Below are positions 46,284-55,856 of a stretch of DNA of 64,000 nt, one piece after another. Position 1 is the first letter of the stretch. The number at the start of each line of letters is the position of its first letter. Below the pieces are notes generated by a model that did not search any database, was not told the DNA's origin, and was given only the letters and a program-made list of their open reading frames with translations. Source of the DNA: Planococcus chinensis (GTDB taxonomy: Bacteria > Bacillota > Bacilli > Bacillales_A > Planococcaceae). Both the position numbers and the translations under genes were made by a program. The DNA lies in the NCBI RefSeq assembly GCF_020071995.1, contig NZ_JABWTK010000002.1, positions 248,001-312,000 of the forward strand. Direction: 5' to 3'.

Positions 46284-47714
46284 TTATAGAGAAATATAGT
46301 TTGCAGGGTTAACTGCATTTGTACGTCCGCCATTCCATGGGCCTACATGAATTTCAAAATGCAAGTGAGATCCGAACGAACGGCCTGTGTTCCCCATTTT
46401 ACCAACGCTTTGCCCTTGGGTTACCGATTGCCCGACTCCAACACCGATTGAGCTCAAGTGAGCGTAAACCGTTGCATGTGTCTGTCCGTTGATGGAATGG
46501 GTAAGAATGACAACATTCCCATACCCGCCCATTGAACCGGCATAAGATACATATCCGCCTGCAGCTGCCATAACGTTTGTTCCTACGCTATTGGCGATAT
46601 CCACGCCTTGGTGGAATTCCTGTCCGGCGCCAATATCACGCCAGCCGAATTTCGATGTATACCGGCCGGAAGTCGGACGGATAAAGTTTGAGCTCACTGC
46701 CTGCTTAACAGCAGGAGCTGAGTAAGTAGATGCCTGTTTAGGAGCCGGTGCGGAAGCTGCTGAAGAGCTTGACGATGCTGAAGTCTTCGCTCTTGCTGCT
46801 GCAGCTTCTGCTGCCGCTCTTTCTTCAGCCGCTTGGCGTGCCGCTGCTTCTGCAGCTGCTTTTTCCTGTGCGGCTCTTTCAGCTGCCAATTTGCGCTGGC
46901 GTTCTTCTTCCGCTTTACGGGCAAGCTCAGCCAAACGTTCTTGCTCAGCCATAATTTGCTGTTCCAGTTCAGCCGTCACGTCAATTGCTTCTTCGCGCTG
47001 CTGGACCATATTGGCCTTTTCAGATGCTAAACGTTTTTGTTCAGCCTGCAAGTCTTTAACCAGGCCAGCCTGTTGTGCTTTTTGGCCATCAAGAGAAGCT
47101 TTCAGCTTACCAAGCTCAGCGCGGCGGTTTTCCTGCTCTGCCAATTTGGTTTCAACTTGGGCTTTTTGCTTTGCAAGAAGCTCTTTATCTGCGGCTTGTT
47201 CGCGCATGATTTCACGGTCTGCATCGATCAATGTGTTAACTGCTGAAAAACGGTCGATAAAATCAACAAAGCTGTTTGCGCCAAGCAAGACATCTATGTA
47301 ATCCACGGATCCGCCGCTCAATTGAATCGCACGTGCGCGTTCCTGCAACAAAGCGGTTCTTTCATCAATTTTGCGCTGCAGTTCTTCAATCGAAGCCCGC
47401 AATTCTTCTATTTCACCTTTTGTTTGTTCAATATCGCCTTCAACGCTTGCAATCTTCGCTTTTGTTTCATCGATTTTTGCATTCAATTCGTTGATTTGCG
47501 CCATGATTTTTTCTAAAGTGGATTGATTTTCAGCCATTTCATTATTTTTCTGGCTAATGCCGGAATTCAATTCACTTTGTTGTTGCTGTGCTTCCTGCTT
47601 TTTTTGTTCAAGTTCACTTAGCTTATCCGCACTGGCTGTCGGTACTAAAACCGACAACGCTAGTACAGAAGATAAACCAGTCAACATCCATTTCGACTTT
47701 GGCTTCGACGTCAA
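46284..47714 (-). CDS. EnvC/PcsB-type murein hydrolase with M23 peptidase domain
   Basis: A 476-residue exported protein. The signal peptide ends around PTASA (residue 29). A long coiled coil follows (about 30-260; heptad-rich Glu/Lys/Gln), then an Ala-rich linker, and a C-terminal LytM/M23 domain (about 350-476). The zinc ligands are visible as HQGVDIA and HLHFEIH, so the peptidase should be active. This is the layout of FtsEX-controlled hydrolases such as EnvC and PcsB. It lies downstream of ftsEX on the same strand with an 82-base gap, which suggests FtsEX gates it. In B. subtilis FtsEX instead controls CwlO. Confidence 0.87.
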   Translation of the reverse strand: MTSKPKSKWMLTGLSSVLALSVLVPTASADKLSELEQKKQEAQQQQSELNSGISQKNNEMAENQSTLEKIMAQINELNAKIDETKAKIASVEGDIEQTKGEIEELRASIEELQRKIDERTALLQERARAIQLSGGSVDYIDVLLGANSFVDFIDRFSAVNTLIDADREIMREQAADKELLAKQKAQVETKLAEQENRRAELGKLKASLDGQKAQQAGLVKDLQAEQKRLASEKANMVQQREEAIDVTAELEQQIMAEQERLAELARKAEEERQRKLAAERAAQEKAAAEAAARQAAEERAAAEAAAARAKTSASSSSSAASAPAPKQASTYSAPAVKQAVSSNFIRPTSGRYTSKFGWRDIGAGQEFHQGVDIANSVGTNVMAAAGGYVSYAGSMGGYGNVVILTHSINGQTHATVYAHLSSIGVGVGQSVTQGQSVGKMGNTGRSFGSHLHFEIHVGPWNGGRTNAVNPANYISL

Positions 47715-47796
47715 GTTCGTGTTCCCCTTTCGGATTTACGTTCTTATCTATCTCTAGTTCTGTGTTTTGGATTCTTGTTGTCTGTTCTCAGCGATC

Positions 47797-48681
47797 TTAA
47801 ACGCGCAAGAATTTCCGGATGGACATAAAGCTGCCCCAAATACCGATAAAGACACCCATTACTAAGATCAATGCACTCACTTGGTAAACAAGTGGAGTGA
47901 AATCCAGTATCTGGACAAGTTCGCCGCTTAGTTTCGGCTGCGTAAATTCAGTAATATTGTAATACAATGCGGCAACTAAACCGATTGGAATGATGGAACC
48001 CAATAAGCCGAGCCACATGCCTTCTAATATGAATGGAATGCGGACAAACCAGTTTGTCGCTCCCACTAGTTTCATAATTTCGATTTCGCGCCGTCTCGCA
48101 ACAATCGTAATGCGGATCGTGTTTGAAATAAGGAACATTGCTGTAAATAGCAATGCGAGGATCAAGACCAATCCTACATTGCGGCCTGTATTCAAAAACT
48201 TGAATAGTTTTTGAATCTTGCCTTCGCCATATTCCACATTTTGAATATTTCCGATTTTCGCTATTTCCGCAGCAACATTCTCTGTTTGCTGTGGGTCACT
48301 CGCTTTTACATAAAAAACATCGAACAAGGGATTGCTTTGTTCGAATAAGCTGAGCTCGTCCCCAAAATCAAGGACCAAGTCTGTTAACTCTTCTTCTTTA
48401 GTGGAAAAATCGACTGATTCAACCCCTGGCATATCTGTAATAATTCTTTCTATATGCTTAGTCCCTGTTTCATCCGCTTCGAGAGAAACAAAAACTTTGA
48501 TTTCTACATCATTTTCTAAATCCTCGGCCACTTTGTTCAAGTTCATCATGATCATCACGAACACGCCAACAAGCAGCAATGTCACAGTTACAGCACTGAC
48601 GGATGCAAATGTCATCCAGCCGTTTCGCCCTAAACTCTTTAAACTTTCACGAAAATGGCGCCCTAATGTTCTAGGCTTCAT
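47797..48681 (-). CDS. ftsX: Cell division protein FtsX
   Basis: Membrane subunit of the FtsEX ABC-type complex that transmits ATP hydrolysis to cell-wall hydrolases. 294 residues from the chosen start. Four helices are present, the first near residues 30-50, with an extracellular loop of about 120 residues between helices one and two. RITIVARRREIEIMKLVGAT follows helix two, as in FtsX/MacB. The ATG at 48681 has GGAGGTG nine bases upstream and overlaps ftsE by 11 bases. Confidence 0.95.
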   Translation of the reverse strand: MKPRTLGRHFRESLKSLGRNGWMTFASVSAVTVTLLLVGVFVMIMMNLNKVAEDLENDVEIKVFVSLEADETGTKHIERIITDMPGVESVDFSTKEEELTDLVLDFGDELSLFEQSNPLFDVFYVKASDPQQTENVAAEIAKIGNIQNVEYGEGKIQKLFKFLNTGRNVGLVLILALLFTAMFLISNTIRITIVARRREIEIMKLVGATNWFVRIPFILEGMWLGLLGSIIPIGLVAALYYNITEFTQPKLSGELVQILDFTPLVYQVSALILVMGVFIGIWGSFMSIRKFLRV

Positions 48682-49357
48682 AGCCGTAGTCACCTCCGGC
48701 CACATCACGTACAATTAATCCGCCTTCAATGGCAATAACCCGATGTCTCAATGTATTAACAATCTCACGGTTATGGGTTGCCATTAAAATGGTTGTTCCG
48801 CTTGCGTTGATTTGTTCAAACAAATTCATAATATCCAGCGACGTTTCAGGATCCAAGTTCCCCGTAGGCTCATCGGCAATGACCACTTTCGGCCGGTTGA
48901 CGATTGAGCGGGCAATTGATACCCGTTGTTGTTCCCCACCCGACAATTCCGTCGGGAACATTCTTGCTTTATGTTTCAATCCCACCATATCGAGCACCTT
49001 CATAACGCGCTCACGGATTTGGGAAGGAGATTCTTCAATAACTTCAAGAGCAAATGCTACGTTTTCATAGACATTTAGTCTCGGCAGCAATTTGAAATCT
49101 TGGAATACAACACCGATTTGCCGGCGAAGCAACGGTACTTTTTTGTTTTTTAATGTAGCAATATCAATGCCGTCCACTAGCATTTGGCCTGAGGTTGGAC
49201 GTTCTTCGCGATACATCATTTTGATGAAAGTCGACTTCCCTGCTCCACTCGGACCTACTACATATACGAATTCGCCTTGCTCGATTTCAACGTTCATTCC
49301 GTTGAGAGCAACGATGCCATTCGGATATTTTTTGTAGACATTCTTCATTTGAATCAT
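48671..49357 (-). CDS. ftsE: Cell division ATP-binding protein FtsE
   Basis: ATPase of FtsEX, 228 residues. Walker A is GPSGAGKST at 35-43, the signature LSGGEQQRVSIARSI, Walker B VVIADEP and the switch His in MATHNRE. It opens the ftsE-ftsX-M23 group. A TGTTATAAT extended -10 element lies 67 bases upstream. Confidence 0.96.
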   Translation of the reverse strand: MIQMKNVYKKYPNGIVALNGMNVEIEQGEFVYVVGPSGAGKSTFIKMMYREERPTSGQMLVDGIDIATLKNKKVPLLRRQIGVVFQDFKLLPRLNVYENVAFALEVIEESPSQIRERVMKVLDMVGLKHKARMFPTELSGGEQQRVSIARSIVNRPKVVIADEPTGNLDPETSLDIMNLFEQINASGTTILMATHNREIVNTLRHRVIAIEGGLIVRDVAGGDYGYEA

Positions 49358-49425
49358 TTAATAACCACCTATATTAATTGAGTTTCCCTAAGCTGATATT
49401 CGTCTTCAAAAATTCCGGCATGCTC

Positions 49426-49434
49426 ATTATAACA
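49426..49434 (-). promoter_or_regulatory. Extended -10 promoter element of ftsE
   Basis: Minus-strand TGTTATAAT (TGN plus TATAAT). There is no good -35, which fits an extended -10 promoter. Confidence 0.5.
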
Positions 49435-49598
49435 TCCTAAACCTATTTTTTTATTACATTTATGTATCAATTGAGTGGTGTTGATGAAATATAATGTTAT
49501 ACAGGCATAAAGTTTTTCCCGTTTCTTCTATTTGTTAAAAATAAGGTATTTTAGACTAATTCATATTGCAAATGGATGCTTAAAAAGCAAAAAAGCAA

Positions 49599-49626
49599 TA
49601 AAAAAACCGGCTAAATTAGCCGGTTT
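49599..49626 (-). terminator. Terminator of cccB
   Basis: AAACCGGCTA pairs with TAGCCGGTTT (49604-49626) and six or more T follow on the minus strand. It overlaps the cccB stop. Confidence 0.88.
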
Positions 49627-49969
49627 ACTTTTTCTCTGATAACCATTTTGCTACAGCATCTGCCTCTTCGCCTTCAATTATATCGGGCGGCATAGCTCCC
49701 TGGCCGTTGTCAATAACGCCTCTGATTTCCTCTTCAGACAAACGAGAACCAACATCATTCAAAGCTGGGAAGTTGCCCGCACCTTCCAGATTTTCACCAT
49801 GGCAGGAAATACAGTTTTGCTGAACAACCTGCTCAGGATCGATTGAAGTTTCTGATCCGCTGCTATCAGGTGAATCTGCAGGCGGTTCTGCTGCTTCGTC
49901 TCCGCCGCCTCCACATGCACCCAGTACTAATGCAGAACCGAACAATAACGCCATTAATTGCTTTTTCAC
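49625..49969 (-). CDS. cccB: Lipoprotein cytochrome c-551-type (CccB-like)
   Basis: A small membrane-attached cytochrome c for electron transfer on the outer face of the membrane. 114 residues; lipobox LVLGAC with Cys19. A Gly/Glu/Ser-rich linker precedes the heme domain. Heme is bound at CISCH (Cys53, Cys56, His57), with Met93 in GAMPP as the likely second axial ligand. The gene lies between a yitT-family gene and ftsE, as in B. subtilis. Confidence 0.93.
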   Translation of the reverse strand: MKKQLMALLFGSALVLGACGGGGDEAAEPPADSPDSSGSETSIDPEQVVQQNCISCHGENLEGAGNFPALNDVGSRLSEEEIRGVIDNGQGAMPPDIIEGEEADAVAKWLSEKK

Positions 49970-50018
49970 GTATGGTCCCTCCTCACCTATTTTTGATACA
50001 TAGTAAAGTATACCAAAG

Positions 50019-50891
50019 TTACGCCCTTTTAAAACCTTCCCCTAATACTTCCGCTGCATCCGAAACAATTACAAACGCCGAAGAATCTACAGTTTTGACC
50101 AATTGCTTTAGACGGGTGAACTCAGTTTGATGGACTACCACCATAATAATCGGCTTTTCGGTTTCAGTATATCCGCCGGTCGCGGTCAATTTTGTGACGC
50201 CGCGGTCGATTTCCTCATAAATCGCATCACGCATTTCGACCTGTTTATTGGTGATGATGTAAACCAATTTTGAGCGGCCAAAGCCAACTTGCACCAGGTC
50301 AATCGTTTTGGTCGTCAAATACAAGCCAATCAATGCATACAAACCTTTTTCAATATCAAAGACACTGGCGGCGGCAAGAACGATCATGCCGTCAATCAGT
50401 GCCACACTCGTTCCTAAAGTAAAACCGGTATATTTCGTAATGATTTGGGCAGCGAGATCCGTACCGCCAGTCGATGCCTGTCCTCTAAATACGATGCCGA
50501 TTCCGATTCCAACTCCAATGCCGCCAAATATGGCTCCGAGCAGAGGGTTTAGCGTCCACGGTTCCCAGCTCGCTGTCAGGTAAACGACAAATGGCAAAAA
50601 GATGGTGCCGACTGCTGTCTTGATTCCAAAATTCCTGCCCAGCAAAATAATGCCCGCGATAAACAAAGGGATATTAAAAGCCCATTGCACAAAAGCAGGC
50701 GTCCATCCGAACAAACCTTTTAAAATCGTACTGATTCCACTGACGCCACCCGATGCTACTTCGTTCGGAAGCAAAAATACGTTAAATGCAATTGCCACAA
50801 TGGCTGAACCGATAAGAATGCTGATATAATCCGCCACTAAATGCAGATAGGGATGCGGCTCCTGCCGATTACGCTGTTTTCTTTTGTTCAT
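50019..50891 (-). CDS. YitT family membrane protein (DUF161/DUF2179)
   Basis: A 290-residue protein with about five or six helices and a C-terminal cytoplasmic DUF2179 domain (about 215-285). PNEVASGGVSGISTIL, FRGQASTGGTDLAAQII and RGVTKLTATGGYTETEK are family signatures. The function is unknown. It corresponds to B. subtilis yvjA, which also sits between prfB and cccB. Confidence 0.9.
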   Translation of the reverse strand: MNKRKQRNRQEPHPYLHLVADYISILIGSAIVAIAFNVFLLPNEVASGGVSGISTILKGLFGWTPAFVQWAFNIPLFIAGIILLGRNFGIKTAVGTIFLPFVVYLTASWEPWTLNPLLGAIFGGIGVGIGIGIVFRGQASTGGTDLAAQIITKYTGFTLGTSVALIDGMIVLAAASVFDIEKGLYALIGLYLTTKTIDLVQVGFGRSKLVYIITNKQVEMRDAIYEEIDRGVTKLTATGGYTETEKPIIMVVVHQTEFTRLKQLVKTVDSSAFVIVSDAAEVLGEGFKRA

Positions 50892-50982
50892 AATCTAATT
50901 TCCTCTTTCCTTCGTATGTTCACTTGAATCCTGTCAGAGTATAACAGACGGCCAAAGAGTTGTGAACTTCATCTGAATAAAG

Positions 50983-51030
50983 CAAAAAGCTGTGCCACTT
51001 GCCGATATTTCGACAAATGGCACAGCTTTT
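50983..51030 (-). terminator. Terminator of prfB
   Basis: AAAAGCTGTGCCA (50985-50997) pairs with TGGCACAGCTTTT (51018-51030), and the loop can pair further (TTGCCGA with TCGACAA, imperfect). T residues follow on the minus strand. Confidence 0.85.
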
Positions 51031-51090
51031 GCACTTCTGTGAAGTGAAACCAACTATTGCCTGGCTCGGGTTGTTGCTTAAAAGCAGTTA

Positions 51091-52195
51091 TTATTGCATT
51101 TTTGAACGGAGCAGCGAATTGATAAATCCATCAATATCGCCGTCCATAACAGCCTGCAAGTTTCCTGTTTCATAATTGGTGCGGTGGTCTTTGACCATTG
51201 AATATGGGTGGAAAACGTACGAGCGGATTTGGCTTCCCCAGCCAATTTCTTTTTGCTCTCCACGGATTTCAAGAAGCTGGGCTTCCTGTTCTTCAATCTT
51301 TAATGCATACAATTTCGCTTTTAGCATCTGCATCGCTTTTTCACGGTTTTTGATCTGTGACCGTTCCTGCTGGCACGTAACAACAGCACCGGTCGGAAGG
51401 TGGGTAATACGGACAGCTGAGTCTGTCGTATTGATGTGCTGGCCGCCGGCGCCGCTTGCCCGGTACGTATCAATTTTCAAATCTTCCGTGCGGATATCGA
51501 TTTCAATTTCTCCGGTAAATTCCGGCATGACTTCACAAGAAACGAATGACGTATGGCGGCGTCCTGAAGAATCGAACGGCGAAATACGCACAAGGCGATG
51601 AACCCCTTTTTCCGCTTTCAAATATCCATATGCGTTGTGGCCTTTGATGCCCAGTGTCACTGATTTAACGCCAGCTTCGTCTCCAGCAAGATAATCCAAT
51701 GTTTCCACTTTGAATCCGCGCTTTTCAGCCCAGCGTGTATACATGCGAAGCAGCATTGAACACCAGTCCTGTGATTCGGTTCCACCGGCTCCAGGATGCA
51801 GTTCCAAAATCGCATTGTTTTTATCATACGGCTCGCTAAGGAGCATTGTTAGTTCATAGTCGCTTAACTCCGACATAAAAGTTTTCATCTCAGAATCGAT
51901 TTCTTCGTGCAATTCTTCGTCATTTTCTTCACGGAGCAATTCCAGGGTCATTTCCAAGTTTTCCTGCGTCTCCATAAAACGGTGATACGTATTGACGATT
52001 TCTTTTAGGCCGTTCAATTCGCTGATAACAGTTTGTGCCGAATCCTGGTCGTTCCAGAATGTCGGGTCAAGCATCATTTCGTCTAATTCCTGAATCCGTG
52101 CCTCTTTGTTTTCTAAGTCAAAGAGACCCCCTAAAGTCCGCCAGCTTGCTGGCTGATTTGTCGAGCTCGTTGCGGATGTCTGCTAAATCCATCAT
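51091..52195 (-). CDS. prfB: Peptide chain release factor 2, with programmed +1 frameshift
   Basis: RF2 ends translation at UGA and UAA. The gene is in two frames: codons 1-25 run from ATG 52195 to CTT at 52123-52121, an in-frame TGA sits at 52120-52118, and the rest continues in the +1 frame from 52119 to the stop at 51091. The joined protein is about 367 residues, the normal length. ADFRGSL precedes the shift and [14 protein letters not shown] follows, as in other RF2. The stop-recognition tripeptide SPF ([14 protein letters not shown]) and the catalytic GGQ ([15 protein letters not shown]) are intact. GAGGAGG precedes the ATG. It lies downstream of secA. Confidence 0.96.
52118..52132 (-). 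promoter_or_regulatory. Programmed +1 frameshift site of prfB
   Basis: Minus-strand AGGGGGTCTCTTTGA: an internal Shine-Dalgarno-like AGGGGG three bases before the slippery CTT and the in-frame TGA. Low RF2 makes the ribosome pause at TGA and slip forward, so RF2 controls its own synthesis. Confidence 0.95.
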
Positions 52196-52220
52196 TATAT
52201 GTTTCCTCCTCAAAATAACA

Positions 52221-52243
52221 CCGAAGAGCAGTATGCTCTTCGG
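52221..52243 (-). terminator. Weak hairpin between secA and prfB
   Basis: CCGAAGAGCA pairs with TGCTCTTCGG around a three-base loop. The following T tract is poor, so some read-through into prfB is expected. Confidence 0.6.
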
Positions 52244-52280
52244 TCTTTGTGCTTCCTATCTGTTTAGCTGCTGCCAGCTT

Positions 52281-54803
52281 TTAAACCTTTGCGGTTACGC
52301 CGTGGCAGTTCTTGAATTTTTTGCCGCTGCCGCAAGGGCAAGGGTCGTTGCGGCCAACTGTCATTTCTTTGCGGACAGGCTCTTTTTTCTTCTTCGGAGC
52401 AGGTCCGTCCTCTTTCGGATTGAAAGCTTGGCCTTTCGCCACTTCTTCGCGTTCCAAATTGTTGCGGATTTCCGCTTTCATTGCATATTTGGCAACATCG
52501 TCTTCGATAGCTTGAACCATGTCTTCAAACATCGCAAATCCTTCATTCTGGTATTCGCGAAGCGGATCATTTTGTGCATATGCACGCAAGTGAACCCCTT
52601 GGCGAAGCTGATCCATTGCATCGATATGGTCAATCCATTTTGTATCGATTGATCGCAGCAAAACAACTTTCTCAAACTCGCGCATGCGGTCCGGCGTCAT
52701 TTCCTGTTCTTTTTCATCATAGCGTTTAATCGCTTCTGCTTTGATGAAATCGATTAATTCTTCCTGCGTTTTCCCTTCAAGATCTGCCAGAGAAATTGCA
52801 TCTTCAGGAAGCAAGTTCGCTCCGATGACATCCACAAGTGTTTTCAAATGCCAATCTTCGGGCTTTTCCTCAGAAGTGTGGGAATAAACCATGCGTTCGA
52901 TTGAACCGTTAATCATATTTTCCACTAACGCACGCATATTGTCGGTCTCCAGAACTTCCATACGCTCTTTATAAATGATTTCACGCTGCTGGCGCAGTAC
53001 GTCATCGTATTGCAATAGGCGTTTCCGGGCATCAAAGTTATTGCCTTCCACGCGTTTTTGTGCGGATTCGACCGAACGCGTCACCATTTTAGACTGCAAT
53101 GGCTGTGAATCGTCCATGCCGAGTTTCCCCATCATCGCACGCATCGAATCTGATCCGAAACGGCGCATTAAATCATCTTCAAGGGATAGGTAGAATTGCG
53201 TAACGCCGGGGTCTCCCTGGCGCCCTGAACGTCCGCGGAGCTGGTTGTCAATCCGGCGGGATTCATGGCGTTCTGTACCCAATACTGCCAAACCGCCGGC
53301 TTCCACGACGCCTTCGCCAAGCTTGATGTCAGTTCCGCGCCCTGCCATGTTTGTCGCGATTGTAACTGCGCCTTTTTGGCCGGCATTCAAAATGATTTCA
53401 GCTTCATGGGCATGATTTTTTGCATTCAATACGGAATGCTTGATGCCTTTTTTAGACAAGTAATCAGAAATGATTTCAGATGTCTCAATTGCAACCGTAC
53501 CTACTAAGACCGGCTGCCCTTTGCTGTGGCGCTCGGCGATGTCATCGGCCACCGCTTTGTACTTGCCGGCAATGGAAGCATAAATTAAGTCTACCCGGTC
53601 ATCACGGATGATCGGCTTGTTTGTCGGAATGGCAATAACATTCATATTGTAAATATTCCGGAACTCTTCTTCTTCCGTTTTTGCTGTACCTGTCATGCCG
53701 GAAAGCTTCTCGTACATCCGGAAGAAATTCTGGAAAGTGATCGTCGCCATTGTCATCGACTCGTTTTGGACCTCGAGGCCTTCTTTCGCTTCAATTGCCT
53801 GGTGAAGCCCGTCCGAATAGCGGCGGCCTTTCATCAAGCGGCCAGTAAACTGGTCAACGATGATAACTTCTTCGTCCTGGACAACGTAATCCACGTCTTT
53901 GTGCATCGTTACATGCGCTTTTAACGATTGGTTGATCGCATGATTTAGGCGAACGTGTTTGATATCGAACAGATTGTCGATGCCGAACGCTTTTTCGACT
54001 TTTTCAATGCCGTCTTCCGTCAGCACGACGCCTTTAGTTGTTTCATCGTACGCGTAATCCACATCTTTCATCAACAGGCGCGCAAAGGCATTAGCCTGCA
54101 CATAAAGCTGGGCTGCTTTCGCTGCTTGCCCTGAAATGATAAGCGGTGTTCGGGCTTCATCGATTAAAATCGAGTCGACTTCATCGATAACGGCAAAATT
54201 CAGCGGACGCTGAACCATTTCTTCTTTGTACAGCACCATATTGTCGCGCAAATAATCGAATCCTAGTTCATTGTTCGTGCTGTACGTAATATCGGCAGCA
54301 TACGCTTCCCGTTTCTCTTCTTTTGTCAAGCTGTTTAAGTTCAAGCCGACAGTAAGACCGAGCCATTCAAACAATTGGCCCATTTCCGTTGCGTCACGGC
54401 TTGCCAAGTATTCGTTGACCGTCACGACATGGACGCCTTTTTTCGAGATGGCATTTAAGTATACGGCCATCGTAGACGTTAAGGTTTTCCCTTCCCCTGT
54501 CTTCATCTCAGAGATATTGCCTTCGTGCAAAGCGGCAGCCCCCATGATTTGTACGCGGAAAGGATACATTCCAAGAACGCGTTTGGAAGCTTCCCGGATT
54601 GTGGCAAAAGCTTCCGGCAGCAAATCATCCAATGATTCACCGTTTGCATGCCGCTCAACAAATTGTTGTGTTCTTGCTTTTAACGCGTCGTCTGAAAGCG
54701 CAGCGTATTCCGCAGCCAGCGCTTCCACTCCGTCAGCTGTTTTTTCTAATCGTTTCAAATCCCGTTTATTCGGGTCAAATACCTTATTTAATACTCCAAG
54801 CAT
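52281..54803 (-). CDS. secA: Preprotein translocase ATPase SecA
   Basis: Motor ATPase that drives secretory proteins through SecYEG. The 840 residues match the Gram-positive SecA1. Walker A GEGKT is at 103-107, the DEVD box is near 208 ([18 protein letters not shown]) and [12 protein letters not shown] plus [13 protein letters not shown] form the second helicase motifs. The C-terminus carries the zinc motif [13 protein letters not shown] (Cys822, Cys824, Cys833, His834). A promoter is predicted about 140 bases upstream. prfB follows, as in B. subtilis. Confidence 0.97.
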   Translation of the reverse strand: MLGVLNKVFDPNKRDLKRLEKTADGVEALAAEYAALSDDALKARTQQFVERHANGESLDDLLPEAFATIREASKRVLGMYPFRVQIMGAAALHEGNISEMKTGEGKTLTSTMAVYLNAISKKGVHVVTVNEYLASRDATEMGQLFEWLGLTVGLNLNSLTKEEKREAYAADITYSTNNELGFDYLRDNMVLYKEEMVQRPLNFAVIDEVDSILIDEARTPLIISGQAAKAAQLYVQANAFARLLMKDVDYAYDETTKGVVLTEDGIEKVEKAFGIDNLFDIKHVRLNHAINQSLKAHVTMHKDVDYVVQDEEVIIVDQFTGRLMKGRRYSDGLHQAIEAKEGLEVQNESMTMATITFQNFFRMYEKLSGMTGTAKTEEEEFRNIYNMNVIAIPTNKPIIRDDRVDLIYASIAGKYKAVADDIAERHSKGQPVLVGTVAIETSEIISDYLSKKGIKHSVLNAKNHAHEAEIILNAGQKGAVTIATNMAGRGTDIKLGEGVVEAGGLAVLGTERHESRRIDNQLRGRSGRQGDPGVTQFYLSLEDDLMRRFGSDSMRAMMGKLGMDDSQPLQSKMVTRSVESAQKRVEGNNFDARKRLLQYDDVLRQQREIIYKERMEVLETDNMRALVENMINGSIERMVYSHTSEEKPEDWHLKTLVDVIGANLLPEDAISLADLEGKTQEELIDFIKAEAIKRYDEKEQEMTPDRMREFEKVVLLRSIDTKWIDHIDAMDQLRQGVHLRAYAQNDPLREYQNEGFAMFEDMVQAIEDDVAKYAMKAEIRNNLEREEVAKGQAFNPKEDGPAPKKKKEPVRKEMTVGRNDPCPCGSGKKFKNCHGVTAKV

Positions 54804-55109
54804 GTATAACCGCTCCCTGCGTAGTGTCCAGCAGCCTTTTCAACAGCTCCTGAATCGCTTTTGCTATTTATTTTAGCTCTAAGTCTCTTTGAATTATGCA
54901 ACAACTGCTTTTCACTCCATGGCAAAAATTCTCATTATTCATTTTAACATTGCTGGTAACACGGTGCAAATAAAGAGAAGCTTTATATAAACGCATTCTA
55001 CTCTCTTTTGGCCGTTCTTGGAAAGCTTTCTGGCTCCCCTGATCTGATTAGTTTGCCATTCGTTTTGGCAAAGGAATAATTCCCTTAATTATGTATGATT
55101 TTCAGCCAA
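54804..55109. other. Gene-free region between hpf and secA
   Basis: This stretch contains the secA leader of roughly 130 bases, the secA promoter (listed separately) and, at about 55049-55086, two small inverted repeats (TTTGCCA/TGGCAAA and GGAATTATTCC-like). No coding gene or known RNA motif is recognised in it. Confidence 0.5.
54941..54969 (-). promoter_or_regulatory. Predicted promoter of secA
   Basis: TTGCAC (54969-54964) and TAAAAT (54946-54941) on the minus strand are separated by 17 bases. Confidence 0.65.
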
Positions 55110-55139
55110 AAGAAAAGCCTCTCAATCAAGAGAGGCTTT
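55110..55139 (-). terminator. Terminator of hpf
   Basis: AAAGCCTCTC (55114-55123) pairs with GAGAGGCTTT (55130-55139), and a T-rich run follows on the minus strand. Confidence 0.85.
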
Positions 55140-55142
55140 GCA

Positions 55143-55730
55143 TTATTCTACGCTGGTTTCAATCAAGCCGTACGAACCGTCTTTCCGTTTGTAAACGATG
55201 TTGGTCCCGTTTGACTCTGCATCTGTAAATACAAAGAAATTATGCCCAAGCATATTCATCTGCAAAACCGCTTCTTCTTCATCCATCGGCTTCAAATCGA
55301 ATTGCTTGGTGCGCACGATTTTGATGTCATCATCTTCACTATATTCATCATCGGCATCCCCGGTATCGTAAGCAGGGTTTGGCACTTGGTCTGCTGCGGC
55401 AAATGCCATTCCGATGCCTTCACGATCGCGGAATTTCCGGTTGATTTTCGTTTTATATTTACGGATTTGCCGTTCCAATTTCCCAACGATCAAATCGACT
55501 GCTGCATATAATTCATCATGCCGCTCTTCTGCACGCAATACAAGGTTTTTCATAGGAATCGTTACTTCCACTTTTGTTTGGCTGTGGTTGATTGCCTTTA
55601 AGTTGACCATTGCAGTTGCATTCGTTCCTTCGGGAAAGTACCGTTCAATTTTATCGACTTTCTTTTCGATAAACTCACGGATTGCGGGAGTTACTTCAAT
55701 GTTATCGCCTTTGATATTAAATTGTAGCAT
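55143..55730 (-). CDS. hpf: Ribosome hibernation promoting factor, long form
   Basis: Binds ribosomes in stationary phase and pairs them into inactive 100S dimers. The 195 residues form an N-terminal S30AE domain (about 1-100, starting [20 protein letters not shown]) and a C-terminal dimerisation domain (about 135-190, with [20 protein letters not shown] and [12 protein letters not shown]). An acidic linker lies between them. GGAGGAG precedes the ATG. The upstream sequence has elements resembling stress and stationary-phase promoters. Confidence 0.96.
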   Translation of the reverse strand: MLQFNIKGDNIEVTPAIREFIEKKVDKIERYFPEGTNATAMVNLKAINHSQTKVEVTIPMKNLVLRAEERHDELYAAVDLIVGKLERQIRKYKTKINRKFRDREGIGMAFAAADQVPNPAYDTGDADDEYSEDDDIKIVRTKQFDLKPMDEEEAVLQMNMLGHNFFVFTDAESNGTNIVYKRKDGSYGLIETSVE

Positions 55731-55772
55731 ATTAACTCCTCCTTCTTTTGTACCTGCTATACATTTCTATAT

Positions 55773-55798
55773 CTTCCCTTATCTCTCCTGCTTAAAAC
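55773..55798 (-). promoter_or_regulatory. Possible sigma-B or sigma-H promoter of hpf
   Basis: Minus-strand GTTTTA, 14 bases, then GGGAAG resembles the sigma-B consensus (GTTTAA, GGGTAT). An overlapping GCAGGAGAG, 12 bases, ATAGAAATG resembles sigma-H. B. subtilis hpf uses both factors; here this is only pattern similarity. Confidence 0.4.
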
Positions 55799-55856
55799 GC
55801 GAAAAGTTTTGAGTTCGTGAAATTCAGGTAAAGAAAGTGACAAGGAGATGAAGAAA

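Noticed and set aside
51091-52195. prfB as a disrupted gene
   Set aside because: The in-frame TGA follows AGGGGG and CTT as in other RF2 genes, and the joined product has normal length, so it is programmed and not a mutation.
52035-52652. A 205-codon plus-strand open frame spanning the prfB-secA junction
   Set aside because: It crosses the RF2 frameshift site and the secA 3' end on the wrong strand; a chance open frame.
54271-54876. A 201-codon plus-strand open frame
   Set aside because: It is antisense to the N-terminal part of secA, with no recognisable domain.
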